From Brachynemurus nebulosus (lineage: Eukaryota; Arthropoda; Insecta; Neuroptera; Myrmeleontidae): a DNA stretch of 64,000 bases. The stretch lies in NCBI GenBank assembly GCA_035578155.1, contig JAPWDM010000005.1, positions 31,798,108-31,862,107 of the forward strand, read 5' to 3'. The stretch's first letter is position 1; each line of letters opens with the position of its first letter. The notes below the pieces were generated by a model. That model did no database searches, was not told the origin of the DNA, and saw only the letters and a program-made list of their open reading frames with translations. This document shows, piece after piece, positions 22,439-35,079 of the stretch. The position numbers and the translations under genes were made by a program.

Positions 22439-23611
22439 CAGGGTTGGCATGTTTAAAACAAAGTGTTTTAAATCACATGTTTTAAAGACTGTTTAAAACA
22501 AATAAAAAACATTACATATTAAACAGTGTTCGGAACAAACATTAATTAAATTCTTTCGGTTAAGTTGTAAATAAAAGGTATTGAAATAAAAAAATAGCCT
22601 AATTACATCTATAGTAATTAAAAATTAGGCAGTTCTAATCCAATATGCATCAATAATAAAATAATAAAAACAAAATTAAATTTTTAATTAGGTTAAACTA
22701 AATTCATTAAAGTATGCATTTATTTATATTTATGTTGGTTTTTTTGTGTAACAAAGTACACACATATTTGTCTTTATTGTCACTGTTTATTTGTTTCACT
22801 ATGTTAACATAACCCTAATATGTACTTCTTTTCGAAAATAATCGGTTATACGAAATATTATAAAAACCTTAAAATGGTGGTTATCACTACGGTCACTGAT
22901 TTATGTAAATATAAGCACGTCTGCACGTATAAAAAAATATAGGTATATATTTATGTTAAATACTAATTTATGTTAAGTATTTCTGTTTAAATCCTGAACA
23001 GCGACTAGCATTGCAACTCTTTCTACTAAAGCTACAGTCCAACGCAACTGTGTTACCAAATCAAATGTTTTGGGATCGATTTGTGACTTTAGTGATAGCC
23101 GCCATTCTAAAGCACTGACTTGTATTTAATTATCGTATTTTATTTACCAGTTCAACTAATAATAAGATTTTGAACTTCTTTGTATCGTAATTTAAACTCT
23201 TTTATTTTAGTATGTATCAAATTTTATAAAATTTCTCTGCAACGTCTTTGCTGTTCACAGTATTCAACACGTATAAACAACAAATGGTTTTATAAATTTT
23301 ACAAGAAAGAAAATATTCAAATTTTTCCATTTAATGCAACCTATTATAAATTAATAGTACATAATTATGTAATTATTTTATGCCAGTGACTGGCAGCAAA
23401 AAGTCAGGCATTTTGAGACAAAAAGTTTTTTCCATATAGTTCAATTAAAGGAATTAAACCTGTTTAAAACAAGTTTAAAATGTTTAAAACATATGTTTAA
23501 TTTAAACTAATAAAAACATGATTTTAAACATAGGAACAGATGTTTAAAACATTTTGAACTGTTTGCTTTATAAATTTAAAAAAAAAAAAAACTGTTCTTT
23601 TTCCATCCCTA
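22439..23611. mobile_element. hAT-type non-autonomous element with TTTAAAACA subterminal repeats
   Basis: The left terminus CAGGGTTGGCA and inverted right terminus TAGGGATGGAA resemble hAT ends. CTCCGAAA (22431-22438) and CTCCGAAG (23612-23619) form an 8-bp TSD with one mismatch. Both ends carry clustered copies of TGTTTAAAACA-like motifs, about five near the left end and six near the right, in the position where hAT transposases bind. The 1.17 kb interior has no recognisable transposase. Confidence 0.85.
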
Positions 23612-24562
23612 CTCCGAAGGAGAGGGACAAAATGGAGCATTGCAGAATGTGGAACAAGAATGAGAGATAAATTTATTCTAAGCTTTTTAAAAAAGCTTTT
23701 ACAACAATATGATTATTACTTCACGATTGGTCGTACCCACAGAGGACAGAGACGCCGCAACTATCTCTTTTCTGAAATCACGAGTGTGTACTTCTGTGTC
23801 CATTAGGCTTCCTAGTTGTCAGTTTGTCAGTAGCAGTCGATGATTGAAGATCAACCACACGATAATGGACTTGATTGTTGTTGGTATTGTTACATCGATT
23901 GCATCCCCTAGTACATGCGTGTGGTGTCTGATCCACGTGACCGCCCCTCCTATTTGCGTTACTCACACAATTACAATGGTCGTACCAGTCCAATTAATCA
24001 AACAATATACATTTGGTTTTCTTCTTTTATCTCTTTTATAATACTCATTATTGTAGTCTTCGCTCTTAACACTCGAGAAACTTAACGTATGTCTGATCTT
24101 AGTAAGGCTAAATGAAAACGTATTTTTCAGTAATGAATAAACACTAAACAAGTCGGAAGTAAACAAGGACAAACATCAAAGAATTGAAATATTTGTAGAC
24201 AAATATGTTTCCGTTGTATGTGCGATTTATGTAGATTTATTAACGCCTACAGTTTAAACATTATCTAAAGAATATCTTCTTTATTAATAAGCCTATTATA
24301 CTTACAGGCATTTAAGGTAGCTGGGTTTATACAGTCTAAAAATGTTCCCGTGATTATTCAAATTTCGGTTGCTGACTCAGTTTCGACGGAAACCAAAACC
24401 GAAACTTTCTTTTAAGGTAATTTCTTACTACCTTATTTTAGTTTCAGTGAATCTTAGCAGATGTACGCGTTTTTAAAAAAAACCCTTATTTGAATAATTT
24501 AGTTATACGATTCGTTGACGTTATTATAAATGATTTTAGTGTAGTGTTGGTATTTTGATGGG

Positions 24563-24812
24563 CATAGGCGGGATTTCAAGAAAAATATTGTGGGAGACAA
24601 AAAAATATATTTAATATAAAAATCACCTTAAGAGACTCCTAAAGTAACAAACCAGTTCAGGTCGACAAATGCTTGACTTAATTTTTGCATCCGCACCCTT
24701 TTTCTTCTGCCATATTTTAATAAATCTTATTTAAATTTTTAATTTTGTTGTTCGCACGAATATTGGGGGGGGGGGGAGAGTTGCCCATTTTCCCCTTTAA
24801 ATTCCGCCTATG
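24563..24812. mobile_element. Small hAT-like MITE
   Basis: The ends CATAGGCGGGATTT and AAATTCCGCCTATG are inverted repeats 250 bp apart. The flanking octamers TTGATGGG and TTGAACGG agree at 6 of 8 bases, which could be a decayed 8-bp TSD. A run of 13 G's lies at 24764-24776. Confidence 0.6.
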
Positions 24813-25918
24813 TTGAACGGCATCATATATAGATCGTTAAATTAAAGCAACAGTTAGCCATAGTATGTGTAGAATATTAGAATGTTGAAGATTTATTGTT
24901 AAAGGAAATTGTGAGAATGATAAACCCTAATAAATATGCTTAAATTTCTAGTTATTAACGACAAAACGCTAACTCAATGCGTGTCTGACATGTATTTGAC
25001 AATTTTTTGCCTACCACTGAAGACTATGAGGGTCTGAAAAAAATATTTGGAACGGAAAACGATCAAAAAAATTGTAATATCACACATATATCGTACAAAT
25101 TCGTTTTGTATTTGATCATTTAATTACAATTTTTTTTTTGGCTATACTATAAAAGGTAACAAAAGTATAATTATTTTTGACAAAAAAATTCTATCCTGGA
25201 TCAAAATTTATATTTTGAAAATTAATTAATCATCCCATAAGTAATTGGTCGTTTTATGATAGCAGTAGAGTTTTCTTGATAACATTTTATATCTAGTACT
25301 CACTCCCTTATGTTTTGTGTACGATATTTGACACTTGACATTTTTTCCCCCAACGTCCTTTTATATTGAATTTTTCCAGACACACACATAATTGAACGTT
25401 TCACAAAAGTACATAACACAACAACACAACACAACACAACTTCTTTTTTGAGTATTTTGAGTATTAAATTGACAGTTCTTTTTAGCACATAATATAATAA
25501 TTGGTAAACAAAAAGGAAAAAAAGGAAGAAGCAAAAAAGAAAATTGCCTTTAAAATAAAAATTTTTGTAGATAGAAAATGTCTTTGTAATAAAAATAAGT
25601 GTCTCCTTTTTCCTAAGAGAAACGTTGAAAATTTGTTCAACGGGAATACTGCTGCTTTTTCTTTTTAAATTTCTTTTCTTGTAAACATCAGTTCACTTTT
25701 ATAGTTGGCATTCCATTAATCATTCTTTGCATATATAAAAAGGTGCCATCTTGTAGGAAATATTTAATTATTTTCAAGAAAACATTAGGCTAGCTAAAAG
25801 AAACGACTGTTATATTGTATCATTATCCAAATTAATTATTCAAGTAGATTTGACTTGGTGAAATGTATCTTTATTTTCTTTAATTGTAAATTTATGAATA
25901 TGCATTATACATACTTAC

Positions 25919-26335
25919 CAATGGCGTAGCGAGGGGGGTCCAAGGAGAACTATCATAACCCGGACGCCATTTTGAGAGGGGCGCCAAAAGCTAATAGGAG
26001 GAGCGTCAAATGCTAATAGGTGGGCGCTACTACTTTAACTTTTTTTGTGTTTGTCATTAGAATTCCGCTGCGTGAAAGTGTAGGGAAATTGCGAAATTAC
26101 TTTCAGGTTATAATTTCAAATATAATACACAAGCAAAGCACTGGCAAGCAAAAAAAGGTAGTTGAGGCAACTTTTAGGAAAAAATTTAAAATACAAATTT
26201 ACGAGAAAGAATTTTTTCCGAAATTTTTAACACACCGTTCCACTAGCTAAAATTTTTAAAATTTTAGAAGTTTAGGGGGGGGGGCGTAAATAAAGTGTCA
26301 CGCACCGCGCGCCAGTTATGCTTGTTGCGCCTCTG
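25919..26335 (-). mobile_element. hAT-type MITE, short copy of the 4454-5867 family
   Basis: A perfect 8-bp TSD ATACTTAC lies at 25911-25918 and 26336-26343. The termini CAATGGCGTAGCGAGG and, inverted, CAGAGGCGCAACAAGCAT match the 1.4 kb copy in opposite orientation, and about 250 bp inward from the right end align well with it. It lacks the long interior of that copy. Confidence 0.92.
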
Positions 26336-26814
26336 ATACTTACTATCCTTGACTTGCTATAAAATTTTAAAAATTTTTCAACACTGATAAAAAGAAGATA
26401 AAAAAACAGAAAATTTAAAACAAATTGTAATATTAAAATTTTGATCCTAAAATAATGGGAACTAATTGTATGCAAATTTCATTCGACTTTCAGAAACGGA
26501 GTCTCCAAAATGTCCAAGAAAATGAAAATTATTCGATTCTGTCACCATATTGCGATATTAATATATGTATATGTTGCAGCTATATTGTCAAAACCGTTTT
26601 ATTATAATAACTCTAGTCAAATTATAAAAAAACCAAATATTGTCAACTAATGTTGTCTCTTACAATACACCTAGTAAATTTTAGTGTTATTATAATTTCG
26701 CTAGACTCATTTAGAGAAATTGTGAAGTGTAATGCTTTTTAGCAATATAACCAAATCAGCTTACAGGAAAATATGTATTGTAAAAGTAAACACGATATGA
26801 ATACGAAACTAATG

Positions 26815-27640
26815 ATGTCAAAAAACTACTGAATCGATTTCGTAAGTTTAGATATTTACATAAATATGTTTTGGAATAAGCGATAAGAAATTTTTATTCC
26901 GTTTAAAAGTTTCCGTGGGTTGTGAATACTAAAATAAATAATGTCTTCACTACTAAGCCTATTTCAATAAAATTTTAAGGGGGTACTTATATGGTTTAGA
27001 ATAATTAATAGGATAATTTATATCCTGGTTGAAGGTTCCTACAGGATATGAATACGAAACTAAGTGGTATCAAAACTACAAAACCGATTTCATTCAAATT
27101 TGGTAAATACCTTTATGCTTTGGAATAACAAACAGAAAATGTTTATCCCGATTATAGGTTCCCATGGGAAACCAAATAAATTATTCAGTCAGCCCAAAAT
27201 TATTGAAACGATTTCATTCAGTTTTAGCATGGATACTTATACCTTATGGAACAACACATACGATAATTTTCACCCTGATTAAGGATTCCCTCAGGAAACA
27301 AAATAAATTATTCAATCACGTCAGAACTATTGAACAGATTTCAATTAAATTTAATTTAGATTTAGAGTAACTGCTGGGATAGTTTGTATCCCGATTGAAA
27401 GTTCCTAAGGGATATGAATATGAAACTAATTAATGTTAAAACTACTGATTCCATTTCAATCAAATTTGATATGAATACTTTTATATTTTGGAATAGCAAA
27501 CAGGAAATTTTTATCCCGATTATAGGTTCCCATGGGAAACCTAATAAATTGTTCAATAACGTCAAAACTAGGCAAGCGATTTCAATTCTATTCAGTACTG
27601 ACGCTCACATGCTTTGGAATAGCTGGTGGCATAGTGCATT
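26815..27640 (+). repeat. Diverged tandem array, unit about 120 bp
   Basis: About seven units recur with the order ACTACTGAACCGATTTCAAT-like, ATGCTTTGGAATA-like, TATCCCGATTATAGGTTCC and CATGGGAAACCAAATAAATT. The units differ by 20-40 percent by eye. Short frames in different units (for example around 27064-27282 and 27414-27647) read similar peptides, which reflects the repeat rather than a gene. A related GGAACCTTCAATCGGG phrase occurs at about 57221-57236. Confidence 0.75.
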
Positions 27641-27908
27641 TTCGTAAATGTTTTTCGGCTTTTCCCGACGTATGCGCGACAATATAATATGCTCAATTTT
27701 TATAATTACTTAACTTGGCACAAAAAAAATTTTGAAAAGTAATTTTTACAAAATCTATAAAATAAAGTTGAACTTCTTATAAATTGTTGATTAAAAATAT
27801 TTCACAATTTTTTGTTTTTTATTTTTTATTTTTATTTTTTTAAATTTTTATTTTTGTAAACAAATAAAGGCTTTATTAATTTTGTTATTACTCTAGATTT
27901 CGATTTCG

Positions 27909-27965
27909 TAACATAGGAACGAAACCGTATTTCAATATTCGGGCTTTGTTAGGCCACAGCTGTGG
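27909..27965 (+). repeat. Dispersed repeat, copy 2 of 2
   Basis: This matches 9488-9541 in the same orientation (CGTAAC..AGGAACGAAACCG ... GTTAGGCCAC), continuing directly into non-coding AT-rich sequence. Confidence 0.55.
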
Positions 27966-29557
27966 TCATCCTCTGTCGTCTTGGTTACGTGGTATTCACA
28001 AAATTTTCCCTTATTCTATGAAGTATATGTGTATATTTGAACATCCTCCAAAAATTCAAGTCTAAATCAGTAAGGGAAATGGATAACTCTAAAATGAAGT
28101 AACATTATCAAAAATATTTAGCTATTTTCGTAATAAATCGTAAACAATGTACTTCAACGTCTAGAACCCTGTAATATTCTATGCCGAAAGCCGTCTAACC
28201 ACTGAGGAACCCTGACTAAATGCGAGTCCAACACGCAATTGTAATTTTTTTTAAATTTATTATACCCTGTTTTAAATACAATAATTGATCATGAGTGAAA
28301 GTTAAAAAATTAAATAATTCTTATATTCAAAACAAATCAATCTTCTATTCTTTTCTAAAAAAAAACTGCAATTTTAAAATTTACGTAAATGCAATAATGA
28401 AAGAGATAGTCAAGAAAACGGAAATTATTTAAATTCATAAGTGATGAAGCATGGTTAAATTTAACTGAAAGGGACCATATTATTATTCAACTTTTTTATT
28501 GTAAATAAAGCCCTATTCAAATAAAAATTTAATTAAATTCGGTAGAGAATATAGGTAATTTAAAAATTTTTCAATAATTTTTCCATTGAAAAAAATATAT
28601 TTAAAAATATTTTGAATTATGGCTATTTAATATTCGATATTCGGTCAGCACTCACCATTACGTTTAACTCAGTTAGATTATGTGTAACAAAAAAAAAATT
28701 AAATGTCAGTTTATTTACGAAAGCAGTCAAATTCGGTATAGAAAAAAATATTCAAGTGTCGTATATGGTAGCAAATAAATCAGTTTGATTTATCGACTTC
28801 GATTAAATTTCAAATTGGTTTTGATACTTTTTTATGAAAAATGTTTTCTTATTTTTAAATCATTTTGAAACCAATTTATTTTTTTCCCTTATCAAAAAGA
28901 GAAAAAGTTTTTCTTGTATTTAAATTGAATTTATGCTTTTGACTAGGTGTAGAAGAAAAGTAGCTCACTTATAAAATTAATAAGCTTGTGCGAAAAAAAA
29001 TGTAAAGAAAAAACTTTTGTCTGTGAAAATGTCAATAACTACCTAGTCCTAATCCTAGTGGGTAAACCAATTGGTTATGTAAGACACGTAGTAGGACCAC
29101 TGACAAAAAGAGATATCTATCTAATTGGTCAGATTTCTAAAAGAAATTTTGTCAATTTAATAGCGAAAATGGAAAGTTTAGACCACCTTCCATTCAGATC
29201 AATTCCATCAATAATCCTAATTTAAATTATTTCAATAAAATGAGGCGTGATTTGAGCGAAAATAATTTTTTTACTTTGAATACGTTATCTAGTCCATTAA
29301 AATTTTTCAATGTCCTAAAGGTTGCAAGTAAAATGATCAATTTAGGAAACTGATACGGGATTATAGGTTTTCAACGTCACTTTTTCATTTTTACCAAAGT
29401 TAGGCATTAGAACCACTAGAAAAACAATTTCGGTCAAATCGTCAAATTTCTTAAAGAAAATTCGTCACATTGATAAGAAAAATGAAAAGTTTACACTCAA
29501 TTATCCCAATTCAACGAACAACCCTAATTGAAACCACCTTTATAAAGATTGATTTAA

Positions 29558-30099
29558 GGTAGTAGTCTGGTGACTCGCTCTGTTTTTCATACCTATTTTT
29601 AGGGGCATTTTTTTTTAAAAAAGAAGATAGGAAAGGTTTTGAATTTTTAATATGTTTTTATTTACATCTTAAGGTACCAAAAAAAATTTTTTTGAATAAA
29701 TTAAATTTTGTTTTATTATTATTATTATCAATTGAAGTTGGCGTTGGGTTGAAATCAAAAATTCTTAATTAGTCTTAATCTATAGATATGTCATTATGGT
29801 CGGAACTAGAATTAGGAAATTTTGCGGAAAAATTGCAAAATGGCGGACTTCGAAAAAAGAAATTGAAATTTTTTTCGAAATCTGTCATTTTGTTATTTTT
29901 TGATAAAATTTCATAATTCTAGTTCCGACCAGAATAGCATATCTACAGATTAGGACCAAGTAAGAATTTTTGATTTCAGATGTCCCCAAGAGTCAAAATC
30001 ACGCGGGCCATCCAGATGCTTTTTTTGAGGCGCCAACTTTAAGTGATAACAATAATAAAACAAAATTTATTCAAAAAAAGTTTTTTTGGTACCTTAAGA

Positions 30100-30143
<44 letters not shown>

Positions 30144-30243
30144 ATTAAAAATTCAAAACTTTTCAGTTGTTTTTGCTCAAAAAAAAAAAAAAATGCACCT
30201 AAATATAGGTATTATAAACAGCGCGAGGTACCAGACTACTACC
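29558..30243. mobile_element. TTAA-flanked fold-back MITE (piggyBac-like)
   Basis: TTAA lies at 29554-29557 and 30244-30247. The termini GGTAGTAGTCTGGT and ACCAGACTACTACC are inverted. The whole 686 bp is one large imperfect palindrome centred near 29865, including GGTCGGAACTAGAATT on the left and AATTCTAGTTCCGACC on the right. TTAA is the piggyBac target, but the terminus lacks the usual CCC, so the assignment is tentative. It has no ORF apart from homopolymer artefacts. Confidence 0.8.
30103..30142 (+). repeat. A tract of 40 bases
   Basis: Forty consecutive A's lie in the right arm of the fold-back MITE. The matching left-arm position has only a short interrupted T-rich stretch, so the tract is an expansion after insertion or an assembly/sequencing artefact. 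Confidence 0.9.
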
Positions 30244-31344
30244 TTAAAAAAAAGCAATTTTTAGTCTGATGATGTGATAAAGTTTACTAAAATGTTTCAG
30301 TATACTAAAAACTGGGTTTAGAATGAAAGACTGAGAAACAAATTATAACTGTTCTAAACCGTACTTTTCATTTTTACTGAAATTAAGCATGTTAAGGACC
30401 GTTAGAAAAACGACTTCAGTCGAATCAGTTTATATTTCTAAAATTAATTCAGTTATTTTGATAACAGAAATGTAAAGTTCACAGTCAGATTACCCTAATT
30501 AAATATGTAACCTTAATTATCATATTCTATAACGTCATAAAGTTTACTAAAATTTTTCAGTGCTTCAAAGACAGTAAACAAAATAAAAGCGAATTATACA
30601 CTTTGGAAGTCGTTTTCTCTTCATTTTTACCAAAACTAGACACGTAGGAGCAAGCACGGTTACTGGGAGTTTTGTCATGCAAAAAATGCATGACCCTCCC
30701 TATTATATAGAGATAAATTCAAATTTCATCGTCAGTTTTCGAGTATTACCAGTAAATTCGCTCCTGAACTGTATATAAATACCAAAAAAAAATCAAAACA
30801 TCTTTCAACCAACTTTACTTATTAAATAAGTTTTAAAAACCATTTAGGACAACATTTTTTTCAACACTACTTCGAAACAAATAATTTCTACTTATCAGCA
30901 CTCACTCACTGATAATTTCAAATACATTTATCTTCATCGGGCGTAAGAGAAACTTTTTAAGCTGTAAGGTAAAATTTACACACAGTTACGAAAACTTATG
31001 TTACCACGTAGAAAGAAAAGGCATTAACGAAGAAAATAACATTCAAAAAAACGAAATGAAAATACATATTGGATACGCATCAAGTTAGGGTTCCCCATTA
31101 ATAATTGGAGTTCTTTTTACAACTTTTAGGATAAAATATAGAAAATATTTTAGTATGTTTTTTTACCGATTATCATAAAAATAGATAAATATATTCAATA
31201 ATAAGTATACTACTTGCACATGTGATACAAATGTTACTATGAGGGTCAGTAACGTGTAAGTGTTCTTAACATCACAAAATATGTGGAACCGAAATTTATT
31301 CAGTTTCTAGCATTTTTCCTAAAAATCTACGATTGATTTAAGCG

Positions 31345-31980
31345 CAGTGTTTTTCAACCTTTTTCATGGCGCGACCCCCTTAGAATGGAAAAATATTTCG
31401 CGACCCCCTACTCGCCGTTCGAATCCGTTTGAATATCGAATCCGTCCATCATTATTGATTATTTTCAGTTAGGTCTCGATTCAATAGATAATTGAGGACT
31501 TGAAACAGGCATATTTTTATATTGACATCGAAATTAACGACTTATAGTAGCTTCTGAATACGCGAGTGGCGTAAAAAGTAACTCGCGTACGCGCGGCGGT
31601 CGTTGCCGTTTAACACTTCTAAGCGTAATCCATTTGAATTTTTTGAATTGTGAACTTGCGTTAGTGTTTAAATTTATTGAATTGCCTTGTTGTTTGTTTA
31701 ATAATATTGCTCACTGTCGTCTACTATTCAGAATTCTGTGCTCATTGTAATTTTTGAACATGAATATTCTTTTAAATTCAATAATAAGTTTCTGGATTTA
31801 CTGTTATTGAAAATAAGCCGCAATTTTGAAACTTTATCACGCGAATGTATGAAACTATCACATTAATGTAACCATTAATTAACCTTCTCTTTATTAAATA
31901 TTGAACTAGACTGGTTTTATTTTTAAAGTAACTGTAGCCCTCTTAAAAAGGCTTCGCGACCCCGCAGGGTTTAAACACTG
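31345..31980. mobile_element. hAT-type element remnant
   Basis: The left end CAGTGTTTTTCAACC and the inverted right end CAGTGTTTAAACC, each followed inward by GCGACCCC-type sequence, are typical of hAT families. The flanks ATTTAAGC(G) and ATTTAAAGC look like an 8-bp TSD with a small indel. It is 636 bp with no recognisable transposase. Confidence 0.75.
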
Positions 31981-32565
31981 ATTTAAAGCAACGGCTTAGC
32001 TAACTCTGACTGGACCCTGCTGTATCGAAATTTTGGGGAGACACTACTTGGAAAGAAAAAACAAAAGCAGTAGCATAAACAAATTTTTTTTTACACGTTT
32101 TGGAACTCCCATAGTTTATCTACTACCGAAGTAGCTACGCCTCCGGTTTAAGGGATATTTTTTAATAGTATTAAATTATATTTCAGAAGGTATTCAACAT
32201 AATCTAAATACACTGAATTGAATCTTCTTATTATATGCTAGTATCTATACTTTTTTAAGAATCTTCAACTCACGATTGAAAATTTATAGAGGGAGTAGGA
32301 GGAGCAAAATTAACATTTTGAAGTTCAATATTTCGCAAAAATTTCGTGAGAATATCAACTTCTATCTTAAAAACTCTTTCTAAGCAGGATCCCACACGAA
32401 GAAAATTTAAAATAAGAACGTAATTAATGTTATTTTATATTGATAGAAAATACACAGGAAAAAAAAAACTCACTGTATATTACAAAAACGTGAATTAATA
32501 TTACAAAATTTTTACTCCAATAGAACCCTTTAGTAATATTACAAAGCCACTTTTATTAAAAATCT

Positions 32566-33818
32566 GGGGCCCGTTTCCCGAAATCATTCGCAAATAAAAC
32601 GTATACGCAATTCTCAATTTACGAACGCTTTTTCAAAAAAGTAGTTTCTGGAAAAAAAACGTATACGTTTAATAAAACGTATTCGCAATTTATTGTTCGC
32701 ATAGAAACGGATGGTTGAAACCGTTCGAATTCTATTTCTTCTAATATATGAATAATTTCATTTTTTCATTTTTCTACAAATGAAAGAAAAAAAAATATAA
32801 TGAATATTATAACCAAAGCGGTTATTATAAGGGGAAAATTTTGGAAATCAAATTAATGAAAGTCCGAGGATATTTATTTAATCACAGAAATAATGCATTT
32901 GATTTGTCAAATAGAAAATTCAAAAAGAAAAAAACTTTTATGTAAGAATTTGGTTCCACGACTAAAAGGGATATGATACTTTTGAGGAGTCCCAATTGTA
33001 AATAATTACCTTTTGCTTCAAAATAAGGTTTTAGTGATGCTTCTCCGACGCCTATTTTTCACTTATTTCTGCCAATAAAAATGGTATGCACCATTAAAAA
33101 AATATGGAACCGACATCAGGAATTTCAATTAAGGTTTCACTGGGGCTCCGTATTCATTTTCTTCTTTGCTCTTAATTAGGATTTTACTTCGAGTTAGAGT
33201 ACATGTAAACATGATATGATTGGGATTTTTTAGCTCCTAATAGACAAAAAATTAGATACGAAGACGAATGTCATAGAAAAACCGTTATTTTGTCTACGGT
33301 TATTTTAACGCAGTTACTTTGTTGCGAAGTAGAAGAATTTTGAAGCATTAATGTAGAAAAGTTGGTTGAAAATTTGCTATTTTTTGGTAAGGATAATTCT
33401 TTGCTCGTGGTTTATATTTCCACTTTTATTTCGCCCACATTTCTATTATTTATTTATCTATTTATTTAAGTAATTAATACGTTGTCTCGTTTTCCAAGGG
33501 TAACAGAATATTTAGATATAAAACAATATGTAATTACTTGTTATACATAGTTATCTTAATTTAAAATTTAGCAAACATAATTATTATTACCAAGGAAATA
33601 ACCAATTTTTTATTGTTTAAAAAAGGATAAAAATTTACATTTGCGGTGTTGTCATATAAAATTTTTATGAAAAATAAAAGCATACTTTTTGTATAACGAA
33701 TGCTCTTATGAGATGTTCAAGAAACTACTTGCGAACGTTTAGAAAAACGTATACGCATCTACAGTATTCGCAACTTTCGTATACGTAACTATGCGAACGA
33801 TTTCAAGAAACGGGCCCC
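32566..33818. mobile_element. TIR element with GGGGCCCGTTTC ends, nested
   Basis: The left end GGGGCCCGTTTCCCGAAATC and the inverted right end GGGGCCCGTTTCTTGAAATC are TIRs of about 27 bp. Near both ends AACGTATACG and TTCGCAA recur several times, probably as subterminal repeats. The length is 1253 bp with no recognisable ORF. It lies about 115 bp inside the larger fold-back element. The superfamily and TSD are unresolved. Confidence 0.75.
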
Positions 33819-34050
33819 TGATTACTAAAACTTTTGTAATTATCACAAATACTTATTTTTGTGAATAAAACTCAATGTATGTTTTATTGAACATTTAATA
33901 AACGTTGTTATAATTACTAAATGGAATTTGTAATAGGTATGATTTATTTATTAATAATACTAAATTTTATAGTAAATTTTACTATATTTTTTTGTTGTAG
34001 TTACAAATTACCCCTGTAAATATTATTAAGGATATTTGTGAAGGAAAGGA

Positions 34051-34180
34051 ACTTATTGGATATACTTTGATAATTAATGTAAAAAAGAAAGCAGATGTGA
34101 CTATAAGATATGTACAAAATTCAAACTTCACATCTATTTTACACTGCATTACATTAATTATCAAAGTACATCCAGTTAGT
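34051..34180. repeat. Long hairpin, stem about 32 bp plus an inner stem
   Basis: The arms at about 34052-34083 and 34149-34180 share TTTGATAATTAATGTAA and its inverse with a few mismatches. An inner inverted pair AGATGTGA/TCACATCT extends the fold. It lies near the middle of the large fold-back element. Confidence 0.7.
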
Positions 34181-34429
34181 CCCTATAAAATAAGAAAAAT
34201 TTTATTTTATATAAATGAATTTATTAATTAATTAATACAAAAAAATAAAAAGTTATGTAAAAATTTTTTAACTTACAGGAGATATGACATGTGCTTTAGA
34301 ACTAATTTTAACATATTTTTATATTCAGAACTAATATTAAACAAATTTCATTGAAAGATGTAACTGTAGTCCAATATTTAATTACATCTTCAAAATCCAG
34401 TGAAATGTTTTAAAAAAACAAAACAAAAA

Positions 34430-34790
34430 CAAGCATGTTGTTTATCTGTAAAAAAAGCATATTTTACTAAAATATGAAACATAAAAAATGTCTAACTAAA
34501 TAATAAAAAACTTACTTGAAATTTGAAAAACAATGCTTTTAATTTGCTAGTAATTTACTTAATTGAGTTGTTTCACATATAGTCGAATAATAGATTACAT
34601 ATTCGATTCAGAATCAGAGTGAAAAGATGAAAAAAGAATAGCATGTTTTCAATCTGTAAAAAAAGAATATTTTACTAACTAAAATATGAAGCTTAAAATA
34701 ATGTCTAACCAAAAAATGAACCCTTACTTGAATTTGAAAAGAAATGCATTTAATTTGCTAGTGCTTTATAAATTTCTGAACTGAAGGAAC
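34430..34790 (+). repeat. Direct duplication of about 190 bp
   Basis: Two adjacent copies share (A)GCATGTT, ATCTGTAAAAAAAG.ATATTT, ACTAAAATATGAA, AATGTCTAAC and TTTAATTTGCTAGT in the same order. They are diverged and non-coding. Confidence 0.65.
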
Positions 34791-35079
34791 TTTTTTTTTC
34801 GTTATAAAAAAAGTTTAATTTAACTGCAAATTTGTACTATTTTTTCCATAATGTCCAAAATTGCTTTTAGTATCTGAAAAAAAAGAGATTAAATTTTAAT
34901 AGGAATAGTATTAATATTTGTGGGCAAAAAATAATTTATGAAAATACTTACTAGCCAATATCTATTAGATTTTCGATAATAAAACCATTAGCAAGTTTTC
35001 TTCCCATATTTCTAATGTTCAACAAATTCAAATTGTATACTATATTTTTCATAAACTCTTTTCAGCTTGTAATAAATAT

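Larger units (their letters stand above)
28980..30650 (+). repeat. Diverged tandem array interrupted by a MITE
   Basis: Units of roughly 250-300 bp share the phrases TTTCATTTTTACCAAA, AGGACC(A/G)(C/T)TAGAAAAAC and ATTGATAA.AAAAATG.AAAGTT. Copies are visible near 29100, 29385, 30367 and 30627. The array continues on both sides of the TTAA-flanked element at 29558-30243, so it pre-dates that insertion. Confidence 0.6.

Noticed and set aside
23778..24041. Opposed frames of 65-71 codons, one with many Cys and Asn
   Set aside because: No domain and no conserved motif could be named; the two frames overlap and neither shows coding bias beyond local GC.
26020..27647. Several frames of 67-77 codons
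   Set aside because: They translate the hAT MITE (25919-26335) and the tandem array (26815-27640); similar peptides in different units come from the repeat.
30043..30264. Lysine-rich frame
   Set aside because: It is the A tract at 30103-30142 and other A runs read in frame.
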